From NCBI RefSeq assembly GCF_030915465.1, contig NZ_CP133267.1, positions 3,709,001 through 3,773,000 of the forward strand: a stretch of 64,000 bases of DNA. Direction: 5' to 3'. Both the position numbers and the translations under genes were made by a program. Positions 28,072 through 36,774 of the stretch are shown here, piece after piece. The notes below the pieces were generated by a model. That model saw nothing but the letters and a program-made list of their open reading frames with translations. It searched no databases and was not told where the DNA came from. Source of the DNA: Neobacillus sp. PS3-34 (GTDB taxonomy: Bacteria; Bacillota; Bacilli; Bacillales; Cytobacillaceae). Each line of letters begins with the position of its first letter. The first letter of the stretch is position 1.

Positions 28072-30054
28072 ATGTATTTATTCGCGAATGCAACAATCTT
28101 TATAGGCTTGGCATTAGCAATTTATTCCCTTCTGATTATGACCTTAGGGATAAGTACAAAAAATCAAAAACTTGTTAACAGTGGCAAAGGGGGCGTGATT
28201 GGCCTTTTCATTTGTGCCGGGTTGGCAATGATCACGTTATTTTACCTTCTTGGTTCTTCCCAGTTCCAATACGAATATGTAAGGGATTATACCAGCAGTG
28301 AATTGCCTATCATCTACAAACTAACTGCTTTATGGGCTGGGAACTCAGGATCGCTCTTATTATGGACGTTTTTCTTAACTCTTTATATGCTGATGATTAC
28401 TTATTCAAGAAAAATGAAGGGAAACCCGATGGTTCCCTATATTGTATCCATTTTATTAGCAAACGCTGTCTTCTTCTTTTTTATACTTGGTTTTGTTGCA
28501 AAGCCATTTGTCCTATTAAGCGAAGTACCCACAGAGGGAAAAGGATTAAATCCAATGCTGCAAAATCCGGGTATGATCATTCATCCAGTCACTTTATACC
28601 TTGGTTATGTTGGACTATCCATTCCATTTGCCTTTGCAATGGCAGCGCTGATTATGAAGAATATGGATGATTTTTGGATTAAGATGACAAGGCGCTGGAC
28701 CATCATTGCGTGGTTATTCCTTTCCCTTGGAAATATTTTTGGAGGCCAGTGGGCATACGTTGAATTGGGCTGGGGCGGATATTGGGCATGGGATCCGGTC
28801 GAAAATGCATCCTTTATGCCGTGGCTTACAGCAACCGCCTTCCTCCATTCTGTCATGATCCAGGAACGGAAAAACATGTTGAAGGTATGGAATATTAGCT
28901 TAATTATTATTTCATATGCGCTGACACTATTTGGCACCTTCCTTGTACGCAGTGGTGTACTTACCTCTGTCCATGCATTTGCCAACTCCAATCTTGGTCT
29001 GTATTTCTTAATTTTTATGGGTGTTGCTGTCATTGGCGCACTATATATCCTGATGAGCCGCTATAACCTGATTAAACGCAGCGCAGGGGAATTCAATTCC
29101 TTTGTTTCAAAGGAAAGCAGCTTCTTAATTAATAATCTGCTCCTTGTCGGCGCGGCATTTGCTGTCTTCTGGGGAACAATTTTCCCCCTTGTTTCAGAGG
29201 CTGTTCGGGGCACAAAAGTAACCGTAGGGATGCCTTTCTTTAACAAGGTGGAAGCTCCAATACTATTATCGATGATGTTTGTCATGGCGGTATGCCCATT
29301 GCTTGCATGGCAAAGATCCACAGTAAAAAACTTGAAAAAGAATTTTATGATTCCAGCTTTCCTTGCTGTTACAGCCATGATCCTGATGGTGATCCTCGGT
29401 ATTCAAAAAGTATGGGCAGTTATTGGATACGGAGTAATAGCGTTGTTATTGATTACACACTATCTCGAGTTTTACCGCGGTGTTAAAGCAAGAAGAAAGA
29501 TGACAGGCGAAAATCCACTTGTCGCCCTTTATCGCTTAATGAGCAAAAACCGCCGCCGTTACGGAGGCTATATGGTTCACCTTGGGATTGCTTTTATTAC
29601 GATGGGCATCATTGGTTCACAAAACTATGACCTGCAGACAATGAAGACAATTGACCTTGGGAAATCCATTGAGATTAAGGATTACCGCATCAATTACGAT
29701 AAGCTCGACCAGCGCAAGGAAGGAATCAACGACATCATCTATGCTGATGTTACCGTATTTAAGGACGGGAAACTACTTGGAACATTCCAGCCAGAAAAAG
29801 TATTTTACGGGCATTGGGATCAGCCTTCGTCAGAAGTCGCGATTATTTCTTCCTTTAAGGAAGACTTATACATTGTCCTTAGTGCCTGGGAAGACAATGG
29901 CCGTGGAACCTTTATAGTAAAGGTCAACCCAATGATGAACTGGCTTTGGATTGGTTCCTTCATGATTGTAATCGGTTCGCTATTTGCAGTGTGGAACGGA
30001 AAATACCAAAATGTTACTCCACGATATACCGGAGTGCGCAGAGAGGTGTTTTAA
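28072..30054 (+). CDS. ccmF: Cytochrome c haem lyase subunit CcmF
   Basis: 660-residue polytopic protein, full length for CcmF/NrfE. The WWD haem-handling signature is WGGYWAWDPVENASFMPWL (about residues 237-255). It is surrounded by conserved stretches (QNPGMIIHPVTLYLGYVGL, FLVRSGVLTSVHAFANSN). About 14 transmembrane helices, then an exported C-terminal domain and a last helix. It ligates haem to apocytochrome. It overlaps or abuts ccmH. Confidence 0.95.
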   Translation: MYLFANATIFIGLALAIYSLLIMTLGISTKNQKLVNSGKGGVIGLFICAGLAMITLFYLLGSSQFQYEYVRDYTSSELPIIYKLTALWAGNSGSLLLWTFFLTLYMLMITYSRKMKGNPMVPYIVSILLANAVFFFFILGFVAKPFVLLSEVPTEGKGLNPMLQNPGMIIHPVTLYLGYVGLSIPFAFAMAALIMKNMDDFWIKMTRRWTIIAWLFLSLGNIFGGQWAYVELGWGGYWAWDPVENASFMPWLTATAFLHSVMIQERKNMLKVWNISLIIISYALTLFGTFLVRSGVLTSVHAFANSNLGLYFLIFMGVAVIGALYILMSRYNLIKRSAGEFNSFVSKESSFLINNLLLVGAAFAVFWGTIFPLVSEAVRGTKVTVGMPFFNKVEAPILLSMMFVMAVCPLLAWQRSTVKNLKKNFMIPAFLAVTAMILMVILGIQKVWAVIGYGVIALLLITHYLEFYRGVKARRKMTGENPLVALYRLMSKNRRRYGGYMVHLGIAFITMGIIGSQNYDLQTMKTIDLGKSIEIKDYRINYDKLDQRKEGINDIIYADVTVFKDGKLLGTFQPEKVFYGHWDQPSSEVAIISSFKEDLYIVLSAWEDNGRGTFIVKVNPMMNWLWIGSFMIVIGSLFAVWNGKYQNVTPRYTGVRREVF

Positions 30055-30055
30055 C

Positions 30056-30558
30056 GTAAAAAACAAAATTCTCCTCGGGGTTTTAGTTTTAATATTAGCA
30101 CTCCAATGGTCGTTCATTCATGCTCAAGCGAAACAAATTGACTACAAGTCCGCAGAATTTAAAGCTGTAGCGTCACAGTTTTCCTGCACGTGCGGGTGCG
30201 GCAGGATCACTTTGAATGTGATCCCAATACGTGTAATTTAACGAAAGAATTTAAAAAAGATCTTGTTGGAATGATGAACAAAGGAATGGATAAGGACCAG
30301 ATCCGTGATTATTACGTGAAGATTTACGGGGAAGAAATTCTGACTGCACCGGAGAAAAGCGGCTTTAGCCTGGCTGCCTGGATCCTTCCTTTTGCAGCGA
30401 TTATTGGAGCGGGAGCGGCATTGTTTTTTATCCTTCGAAAATGGGTGAAGAAAAAAGGGGAAACCGGTCCATCCTTAGAGGATCAGAACAAGAAGGATGA
30501 GTTGGAAAATGAAATTCTCTCTTCCATAATCGATGAGGAACGAAAAAAGTATTTTTAG
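30056..30558 (+). CDS. ccmH: CcmH-like Cys-rich thiol protein (frameshifted)
   Basis: Signal peptide (ILLGVLVLILALQWSFIHAQ), Cys-rich head, helical region and a C-terminal transmembrane helix. With one C restored at 30203 (GGCCAGG read as GGCAGG) the head reads FSCTCGCGQDHFECDPNTC. It continues LTKEFKKDLVGMMNKGMDKDQIRDYYVKIYG, which matches the CcmH helical domain. The usual LRCxxCQ motif is replaced by this richer Cys set. The start is unclear: AGAGGTG is well spaced for GTA 30056, which is not a normal start codon, so a base error is likely. CcmH reduces and presents apocytochrome. Confidence 0.8.
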
Positions 30559-30570
30559 GATGTGGACAAA

Positions 30571-30945
30571 ATGGAGGATATTTCAATCATTTCAATGGTC
30601 TTTACTGCTGTTCTTGTGCTTGGCTGCCTTTTCTTAATCCTGTCACCATTATTCAAGTGGGATGCCTATCTGCAGTTCGGAATAAAATCTGCTGACTCTG
30701 CCAGCATGAAGGAAGCTCTTTTTACGACACTCAATGAAATAGAGTTCGAGTACAAGATGGATAAAATATCCGAGAACGATTACAAGATATTAAAAGGACA
30801 ATACGAAAGCCAAATTGCAGCCATAATGAAAGCTGATGAACAAGCCGCAGAAAAACTGGTCGATAAAGGCTTAATGGCAGAGATAGAAAACGAAATTGAA
30901 GTGGCAATGCAGGGGCATAAAAAGAAAAAGGGGGAAGAAAAGTGA
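30571..30945 (+). CDS. CcmI-like small membrane protein
   Basis: 124 residues from ATG 30571. One N-terminal transmembrane helix (6-28, SMVFTAVLVLGCLFLILSPLF) is followed by a helical cytoplasmic part. FTTLNEIEFEYKMDKISENDYKILKGQYES is the pattern of the short CcmI/CycH N-terminal region found beside ccm genes in many bacteria. No TPR domain is present, so it is a short form. It overlaps the next gene by 4 bases. Confidence 0.7.
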   Translation: MEDISIISMVFTAVLVLGCLFLILSPLFKWDAYLQFGIKSADSASMKEALFTTLNEIEFEYKMDKISENDYKILKGQYESQIAAIMKADEQAAEKLVDKGLMAEIENEIEVAMQGHKKKKGEEK

Positions 30946-31937
30946 TCAGAAAAATCACCATCTTCTTCCTTGGACTGCTGCTATTCATACCAGTGAACGC
31001 TTTTGCGGCATCAGAAAAGAAGATATCAATTGATATGCAATATCTTGTTGTCAGCCCTGCAGAGGATGGATCCACCAATATGATGAATATGGTGAACTAT
31101 ACCAATCCATCAAATGAAGAGTATAAGGGTGATGGAAAGAGTGAGGCTGTGTTGAAGGTTTCACTCCCTGAAGGAGCAAAGGATTTAAATTTTTTGGACA
31201 ATAAGATTGCTATAAAACAAAGTTCACAAGGTTTTATTACAACAGACCCATTCCCGGCAAATCAGACACTTGTTCTTCCCTATAGTTACCGGATGCCAAA
31301 AGGAAAGGAAATCAATTTTAAATTTGATTACCCAGTTCAAGTCATGCAGGTGCTAGTACCCGAAGGCATGGGAAGTGTTGAGTTTAAAGGGGTTCAATTC
31401 ACCAATCAGGGCCAATTTAAATTTGAAGACCAAAAATACGTTGGTTACAGTGTTGAAGGAATTAAGGTAAACCAATCCTTCACAATGATTTACAACAAAG
31501 ATAAGCAGCCTAAAGCTAATGCAGCAGCAACAGCCAATGCGGAAACTGAAAAAGGGAAGACTGGAAATGTTACACATTCTGCACCTCCCTTCCATAATCC
31601 AGGTCATCTTCGGATGTGGGCACAGTCACCCCTTCACCGCTTCAATCCGCACGTTCTGTTAATCATTCTTCTAGTGATAATTTTTGCGGGCATTTCATAC
31701 TATGGCTATTTTAAAAGGAAAGATAGACTGGAAGCGGAAAGAATCGGATCTGATAAAGAAGAACAAGCGTTTAAACATTTAATGGCTAAACAAAAAGTAA
31801 TAATGGATAAAATTCTTGAACTAGAAGAGACGCACGGCAATGGTGAAATGTCTGAAGAGGATTACCTTGCGAAACTCCAGGCATACAAGCAGCACCTTGT
31901 CCAAGTAAAATTAAATCTTCGCAAATTCGTCGAGTAA
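30942..31937 (+). CDS. Exported membrane-anchored protein of unknown function in ccm operon
   Basis: 331 residues from GTG 30942. Signal peptide (ITIFFLGLLLFIPVNAFA), extracellular domain of about 170 residues with beta-strand character, a Ala/Thr-rich linker, one transmembrane helix (about 234-254, VLLIILLVIIFAGISYYGYF) and a cytoplasmic coiled coil. The coiled coil contains ETHGNGEMSEEDYLAKLQAYK. Layout matches the protein at 26519, suggesting two related parts of one complex. Family not recognised. Confidence 0.8.
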   Translation: MIRKITIFFLGLLLFIPVNAFAASEKKISIDMQYLVVSPAEDGSTNMMNMVNYTNPSNEEYKGDGKSEAVLKVSLPEGAKDLNFLDNKIAIKQSSQGFITTDPFPANQTLVLPYSYRMPKGKEINFKFDYPVQVMQVLVPEGMGSVEFKGVQFTNQGQFKFEDQKYVGYSVEGIKVNQSFTMIYNKDKQPKANAAATANAETEKGKTGNVTHSAPPFHNPGHLRMWAQSPLHRFNPHVLLIILLVIIFAGISYYGYFKRKDRLEAERIGSDKEEQAFKHLMAKQKVIMDKILELEETHGNGEMSEEDYLAKLQAYKQHLVQVKLNLRKFVE

Positions 31938-31961
31938 CAGCTGGAATGGGAGGTGCTGCAG

Positions 31962-32666
31962 ATGATTGAAATAAAGAAGCTTATAAAACAGGCAGACAAT
32001 AAACTAATCCTGCGTGGAATCGACGTTTCAATAAAAAAGGGAGAAACGGTTGCCATTCTGGGACCTAATGGAGCCGGGAAAAGCACTCTATTAAAGGTTC
32101 TTGCAACATTAATTAAACCCACTTCCGGTCACGTGAAGGTCAACGGGCTGGATTTAAGGAAAAATCAGCTGGAAATAAAAAATATGCTCGGCTATTTACC
32201 TCACTCCAGTTTACTTTATGACCATTATTCTCCTAAGGAAAACCTTGTATTTTTTGGTGATTTGTATGGAGTGAAAAATGCTGAAGAGAGGGCAGTAGAA
32301 CTGGTAAAAGAGGTCGGTCTTTCCTTCTTTTTAAACGAACCTGTCAAAAACTTCTCAAGAGGGATGATCCAGAGAATAGCCATTGCACGAGCAATTATCC
32401 ATGAACCGCCGATTCTGCTATTGGATGAACCGCATACAGGCTTGGATCAAGGGGCAATATCGATTTTAAACAATGTAATCCTTTCTATGAAGGAAAAAGG
32501 TACCACAACGATTATGGTTACACATGATTTCAAACAGGCAACAGAAATATGCGATAGGATCATTATCATTAAAAATGGGAAAATAGCAGATGACTTCAGC
32601 CTGGAAGAAAAAGCATTAAATTTTGTTTCGGAAAAATATCAGCTTCAAGTGGAGGGAGTGTCATGA
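31962..32666 (+). CDS. ccmA: Haem exporter ATP-binding protein CcmA
   Basis: ABC ATPase of 234 residues. Walker A is GPNGAGKST (about 36-44), the Q-loop region is YLPHSSLLYD, the signature is FSRGMIQR, Walker B is ILLLDEPHTGLD and the switch His is in VTHD. CcmA with CcmB and CcmC releases haem-loaded CcmE. The signature departs from LSGGQ, as CcmA proteins often do. ATG 31962 follows GGGAGGTG. It overlaps ccmB by 4 bases. Confidence 0.9.
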   Translation: MIEIKKLIKQADNKLILRGIDVSIKKGETVAILGPNGAGKSTLLKVLATLIKPTSGHVKVNGLDLRKNQLEIKNMLGYLPHSSLLYDHYSPKENLVFFGDLYGVKNAEERAVELVKEVGLSFFLNEPVKNFSRGMIQRIAIARAIIHEPPILLLDEPHTGLDQGAISILNNVILSMKEKGTTTIMVTHDFKQATEICDRIIIIKNGKIADDFSLEEKALNFVSEKYQLQVEGVS

Positions 32667-33343
32667 TGCTGCTCAGGTCAGCCCTCTTAATCGCGAAAAA
32701 AGATTTATATTCAGAGTTAAAGACGAAGCAGGTCTTGGCAACCATGATCATCTTCGCAGGCTTGGTCATTCTGGTATTCAGCTTTGCATTTGATCCTGCC
32801 AACAATACCACAAGAGCTGTCATTCCAGGGGTTATCTGGGTAATTATCGTGTTTGCCGGAATACTTGGCTTGAATCGGTCCTTTATAGGGGAACAGCGGA
32901 ATGATACGATGCAGGGGCTTATGATTGCCCCAATGGATGCATCGAGTATTTTCCTCGGTAAATTCTTGGCTAATTTTACCATGATCATGGTGGTAGAATT
33001 AGTATCCCTGCCATTCTTGTTCCTGCTGTTTGATTTTCAGATATTGGGACATTTTTCTTATTTCTTATTAGTATTATTGATAGGCAGCTTTGGATTTATC
33101 AGCATCGGTACTTTCCTGGCAGCGCTTGCTGCTAATTCAAAAAGTAGTGAAATGCTGCTGCCGCTTTTGCTTTTTCCCATCACAAGTCCTATTTTGATTG
33201 GCGCAGTCCAGGCAACAAGAATTATCTTAACCAATATTGAAAAGGTATCAAGTGCTATGGCATGGATTCAACTAATCTCTGCCTATGATGTTATCTTTTT
33301 TGTCCTTTGCTTTATCTTAATCGAATATATTCTGGAGGTATAA
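32663..33343 (+). CDS. ccmB: Haem exporter permease CcmB
   Basis: 226-residue membrane protein with about six helices, matching CcmB length and pattern. FGLNRSFIGEQRND-type sequence (GLNRSFIGEQRNDTMQGL) follows the second helix, as in CcmB. ATG 32663 overlaps the ccmA stop. The gene ends 3 bases before the ccmC start. Confidence 0.88.
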   Translation: MMLLRSALLIAKKDLYSELKTKQVLATMIIFAGLVILVFSFAFDPANNTTRAVIPGVIWVIIVFAGILGLNRSFIGEQRNDTMQGLMIAPMDASSIFLGKFLANFTMIMVVELVSLPFLFLLFDFQILGHFSYFLLVLLIGSFGFISIGTFLAALAANSKSSEMLLPLLLFPITSPILIGAVQATRIILTNIEKVSSAMAWIQLISAYDVIFFVLCFILIEYILEV

Positions 33344-33346
33344 GAG

Positions 33347-34107
33347 ATGAGCGTAAATCTCGAGAGGGATCGGCTGCACTGTTAAAATCGCAGTTTTCTG
33401 CTGAGAAAAGCCCGATTGTCCCCAAATTGCTATTCGGCGCAACTGTAGTTTCGGTTTTAACCTCAATTTATCTGATATTCATCTACTCTAGTATTGAAAA
33501 AACAATGGGAGTGGTACAGAAGATTTTTTACTTCCATGTTGCATCTGCGTGGTGTGCTTTCCTGGCATTTTTCATCACCTTTGTATTTAGCATTTTATAT
33601 TTGGCAAAGAGAAAACGGATCTTTGACACATATGCGTATGTATCAGCTGAAATAGGAGTTGTCTTTACGACGATTGTTTTAACGACAGGTCCAATTTGGG
33701 CGAAGTCTTCCTGGAACACCTGGTGGGCATGGGAACCCCGACTTACTACAACATTGATTCTTTGGTTCATTTACTTGGCTTATATCATGATTCGCCAGAT
33801 GGATGGGGTGTGGGATAAGAAAGCTCGTCTGGCTTCTGTGTTTGGCATTATCGGCTTCATCGATGTACCGATTGTATTTTTCGCTATCCGGTGGTGGCAG
33901 TCCAAATTCCATCCAATTGTTTTTGGTGATGGACCATCACAAAAGGGCGGCGGAATTGAGCCGAATATGCTGGTGGCACTTTTGGTTTCCATTGCAGCAT
34001 TAACCTTCCTTTACAGCTATCTGCTTCAAAAGGGAGTAGCTTTAGAAAATATGAAAATAAAAGTAAATCACTATAAAGAAAAATTAAGAGAAGAGCTTGA
34101 AAAATAG
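33347..34107 (+). CDS. ccmC: Haem-handling protein CcmC (frameshifted near 5' end)
   Basis: Six-helix membrane protein that loads haem onto CcmE. ATG 33347 follows GGAGGT. With one C restored at 33374 (CGGCCTG read as CGGCTG) it reads MSVNLERDRPALLKSQFSAE and joins the long frame. The WWD motif is SSWNTWWAWEPRLTTTLILW, with Glu where CcmC usually has Asp. Flanking His residues (FYFHVASAW) are the expected haem ligands. Repaired length is 253 residues. Confidence 0.9.
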
Positions 34108-34119
34108 GAGGGAATAAAA

Positions 34120-34245
34120 ATGAACTTTTTATACGGAGCATACTCAGTAATCTGGCTGATCATTTTTGGATACATGATGATTTTAGGAAGGCGGCAAGCA
34201 AAATTAAAAAAAGAAATCGAGTTCTTAAAACAGCTGGATCAATAA
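34120..34245 (+). CDS. ccmD: CcmD-like small membrane protein
   Basis: 41 residues: MNFLYGAYSVIWLIIFGYMM, then ILGRRQAKLKKEIEFLKQL. One transmembrane helix with a basic tail, located directly after ccmC. CcmD proteins have this form and hold CcmC and CcmE together. AGGAGGG precedes the ATG. Too short for homology to be decisive; position is the main argument. Confidence 0.75.
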   Translation: MNFLYGAYSVIWLIIFGYMMILGRRQAKLKKEIEFLKQLDQ

Positions 34246-34331
34246 TACTGAAGCTGAAGGATATTGTTTAAAGGGCTGGTTTATGAAAAAACAGCTGATA
34301 TTATTGAATTCCGCATTCAGGAGGAAGAACA

Positions 34332-34838
34332 ATGAACAAGCGGGGTATTAAAATACTCATCCTGCTTCTTGTCATGGGCATGTTTGTTTTCTTTGCTTAT
34401 AGTCTGGTGAATAAAGGCAAAAAAACGGATGTAGGTGACAAAGCCTACAACTTTGAGCTCGAAAACTTGGAAGGCAGGAAAATAAAGCTTTCAGATTATA
34501 AAGGACACATGATAATCTTAAATTATTTTGCGACCTGGTGTGCTCCGTGCGTAGAGGAGTCCCCTGAGCTGGAAGCTTTTGAAAAGGAATATGGGGATAA
34601 ATATAAGCTATTGATAATTGACAGAGGGGAAACCAGAGATCGGGTCAAAAAGTTCGTGAAAAAAAATAAGACGACTTCGACTTATTTATTCGACTACAAT
34701 GCGAATGTTTCAAAGGTATATAATGTGACAGCGCAGCCCGAAACGTTTGTGATCGATAAAAAAGGAATCATCCGCGAGCATTATAATTGCCCATTAACTG
34801 AAATGCAATTATACGAGATGGTAAAAAAACATGAATAA
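34332..34838 (+). CDS. CcmG/ResA-like thiol-disulfide oxidoreductase
   Basis: 168 residues, with an N-terminal signal anchor (7-25) and a thioredoxin fold outside the membrane. The active site WCAPC gives C70 and C73, and the cis-Pro loop is TAQPETFVI. Proteins of this family reduce the CXXCH thiols of apocytochrome before haem attachment. The position at the end of the ccm cluster supports the CcmG role; ResA or StoA are close relatives. AGGAGG precedes the ATG. The 86 bases before it show nothing clear. Confidence 0.88.
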   Translation: MNKRGIKILILLLVMGMFVFFAYSLVNKGKKTDVGDKAYNFELENLEGRKIKLSDYKGHMIILNYFATWCAPCVEESPELEAFEKEYGDKYKLLIIDRGETRDRVKKFVKKNKTTSTYLFDYNANVSKVYNVTAQPETFVIDKKGIIREHYNCPLTEMQLYEMVKKHE

Positions 34839-34842
34839 ACAT

Positions 34843-34870
34843 AAAAGGACTGCTCTTATGGCAGTCCTTT
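34843..34870 (+). terminator. ccm operon terminator, left copy of a 28-bp direct repeat
   Basis: AAAGGACTGC pairs with GCAGTCCTTT. The same 28 bases recur at 35764-35791 with a single difference (C to T in the loop side). Located just after the ccmG-like stop. Confidence 0.75.
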
Positions 34871-34871
34871 C

Positions 34872-35760
34872 AGCCTGTAGACAAACTCGATGAAAATCGA
34901 GCTTGCCTACAGGCTTTTTATTTTAGTCTGTCTTAGAATGGGTCTGTTGATCTCCATTCCAGGCACTCGCTTTCCGCGGGGCGGGCGGTGTGCCTCCTCG
35001 GCGCACTGCGTCTGTGGGGTCTCACCTGTCCCGCTGCTCCCGCAGGAGTCTCGCGCCCTCCACTCCAATCAACAGGGTTTCGAAAGGTAGTGTGGTAATA
35101 GAACCAAGCCTATTTTAAAATAGATACGTATAACGCTAGAGGTGATGAAGGTGCTTTCGAAAAACAGCCCAACCCAAAGAGCTCAACATGAAATGGTTGC
35201 TTTAGACCACCGTGTTCCTCAGGGCCATTTGGTCTGTAAGATGGAATCGGCTCTTGATTTCTCTTTCATTTATGACTTAGTCAAGGTCTTGAAGTATTCG
35301 ACCACCAATAAAGAGGGATATCGGGAATATAAATCCCCAAAGCATATTTTCTCCACCTGCCCATTTTAGCCAAATGTACAGATAGCAAGGATCATCAAAA
35401 GGTAGTGACACGGCATATCTGGCAAGAGTATGTAGAGAAAGTTGACCAACTGAGGCATTAACAAGAGGTAAAAGAGATCTATGCGAAGCGCAAGAAATCG
35501 ATTGAGCGCGTATCCGCAGATGCAAAAGAAAAGCATGGCATGCGTTGGACAACCCTGAGGGGTCTTAAAAAATTGTCCATGCAGGCGATGATTACTCTCT
35601 CGCTGCCTTGAATCTTAAAAAGATGGCCAACTGGACATGGAGAGGTTCAGTAATGGCCTAGAGGCTGCCCCTAAGGGGTGGTCTAACCTTAGGTGAAAAC
35701 CTAATAAAATCGACAAAAAGGGTTTGGAATGAGAACATTCCAAACCCCTTTTGTCGACAA
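34872..35760. mobile_element. Decayed IS1182-like element with hairpin ends
   Basis: Left end: a long imperfect hairpin at 34872-34915 (AGCCTGTAG pairs with CTACAGGCT, inner CTCGAT with ATCGAG). Next is a GC-rich stretch at about 34940-35090 containing CACTCGCTTTCCGCGGGG and CCCGCAGGAGTCTCGCG. I recognise this as a sequence common beside Bacillaceae insertion elements. Then comes a transposase remnant. Right end: a palindromic hairpin at 35710-35757 (TCGACAAAAAGGG with CCCCTTTTGTCGA). The element lies between the two terminator copies. Confidence 0.65.
35142..35662 (+). pseudogene. IS1182-family transposase remnant
   Basis: ATG 35142 opens VLSKNSPTQRAQHEMVALDH and ALDFSFIYDLVK, the N-terminus of IS1182-type transposases. 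The centre with its catalytic DDE residues is missing. After YREYKSPKHIFSTCPF the C-terminal part follows through several stops: KKSIERVSADAKEKHGMRWT and LRGLKKLSMQAM, then LANWTW-like sequence. It cannot encode an active enzyme. Confidence 0.75.
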
Positions 35761-35763
35761 CCT

Positions 35764-35791
35764 AAAAGGACTGTTCTTATGGCAGTCCTTT
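35764..35791 (+). repeat. Right copy of the 28-bp terminator repeat
   Basis: 27 of 28 bases identical to 34843-34870. It still forms the GGACTG/CAGTCC hairpin followed by Ts. It may be a target duplication or a recombination scar around the IS remnant. Confidence 0.65.
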
Positions 35792-35871
35792 TGATTAGCT
35801 AATAAGAAAGTATAAGGGCAACTATGCTTTTTGTCTTCGCCCTTAAAGGCTCGCCAATCGGTGAGTATTCT

Positions 35872-36558
35872 TTAATAGGAAAAATAATGAAAATCAGCTG
35901 TTACTGTTGCCTTGATGGACATTTCCCCAGGTTCAATTGAGGTGGAGGTAGCGCCTTTTACAAAAGTACCAGGTTGGTAAAACGGCCGTGGGGATTCCTC
36001 CATGCCTTCGGAAACTCGAAAAGGAATTGGATTTAAGCGGACTCTTAGTTTTGCAGAAATCGTTTCAGCTTTCTGAATCGCATTACTTACCGCTGCGGTT
36101 AAAGCTTGTTGATAATAATATTCTTTCCTGCTGCTTTTGAATTGAATATTTGATACATAATTGGCACCGTTCTCTATTGTGGTATCGATAATTGTCCCAA
36201 TCTTTGTTAAGTCTTCTATTTTTACTTCTAGCAAATGAGTAACCTTGAATCCCCGAAAAACTTGTTTCCCCTCTATATAATCGTACTCGGAATCAATCCG
36301 GTAATCGAAGGTGCGAATCTTGTTATTTGGGATGCCTAAGGCGTGTAAAGAGTTCAGTACCCTTTGGATATCCTTTGAATTTTGCTGTTGTGCCTCAAGC
36401 AAAACTTTGCTTTCAGTAATGACCCCGATACTTACCTGTGCCATATCTGGCGGTACAGATATTTCTCCCTGTCCAATCACTTTTATCAAATTGGAAGATT
36501 GCCGTTCAACCTGAATCCCGGAGTGAATTCCTGGGTTTGGAAAATTGCTGTTGTACAC
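35872..36558 (-). CDS. SIMPL (DUF541) domain protein
   Basis: 228 residues. The SIMPL domain runs from LIKVIGQGEISVPPDMAQVSIGV through LHALGIPNNKIRTFDYRIDSEYDYIEGKQ and GFKVTHLLEVKIEDLTKIG to the end (IKATVTADFHYFSY). No signal peptide is obvious at the N-terminus (MYNSNFPNPGIHSGIQVERQ), unlike Gram-negative members, so it may act in the cytoplasm or on the spore. Family function is poorly defined. It lies opposite to spoIIIA. Confidence 0.85.
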   Translation of the reverse strand: MYNSNFPNPGIHSGIQVERQSSNLIKVIGQGEISVPPDMAQVSIGVITESKVLLEAQQQNSKDIQRVLNSLHALGIPNNKIRTFDYRIDSEYDYIEGKQVFRGFKVTHLLEVKIEDLTKIGTIIDTTIENGANYVSNIQFKSSRKEYYYQQALTAAVSNAIQKAETISAKLRVRLNPIPFRVSEGMEESPRPFYQPGTFVKGATSTSIEPGEMSIKATVTADFHYFSY

Positions 36559-36774
36559 TTCATTTCCCCCTCATATTTAGCCTGCTTTATACATTACGTG
36601 CAAAAGTGCTTTAAAATGCTACACACGGTTTTTAATAGTAGCAAGTTGTAGCAGGTCATACAGTAAATCTGAATGTGAATTGGAAGTTTAAAAGATTTGC
36701 CTGAAATGAAAGTCATAAAGTGTACAGGAAGGCATACATTTTAACTAATGAGACAAGCGCCAGGAGGCAGCTAT

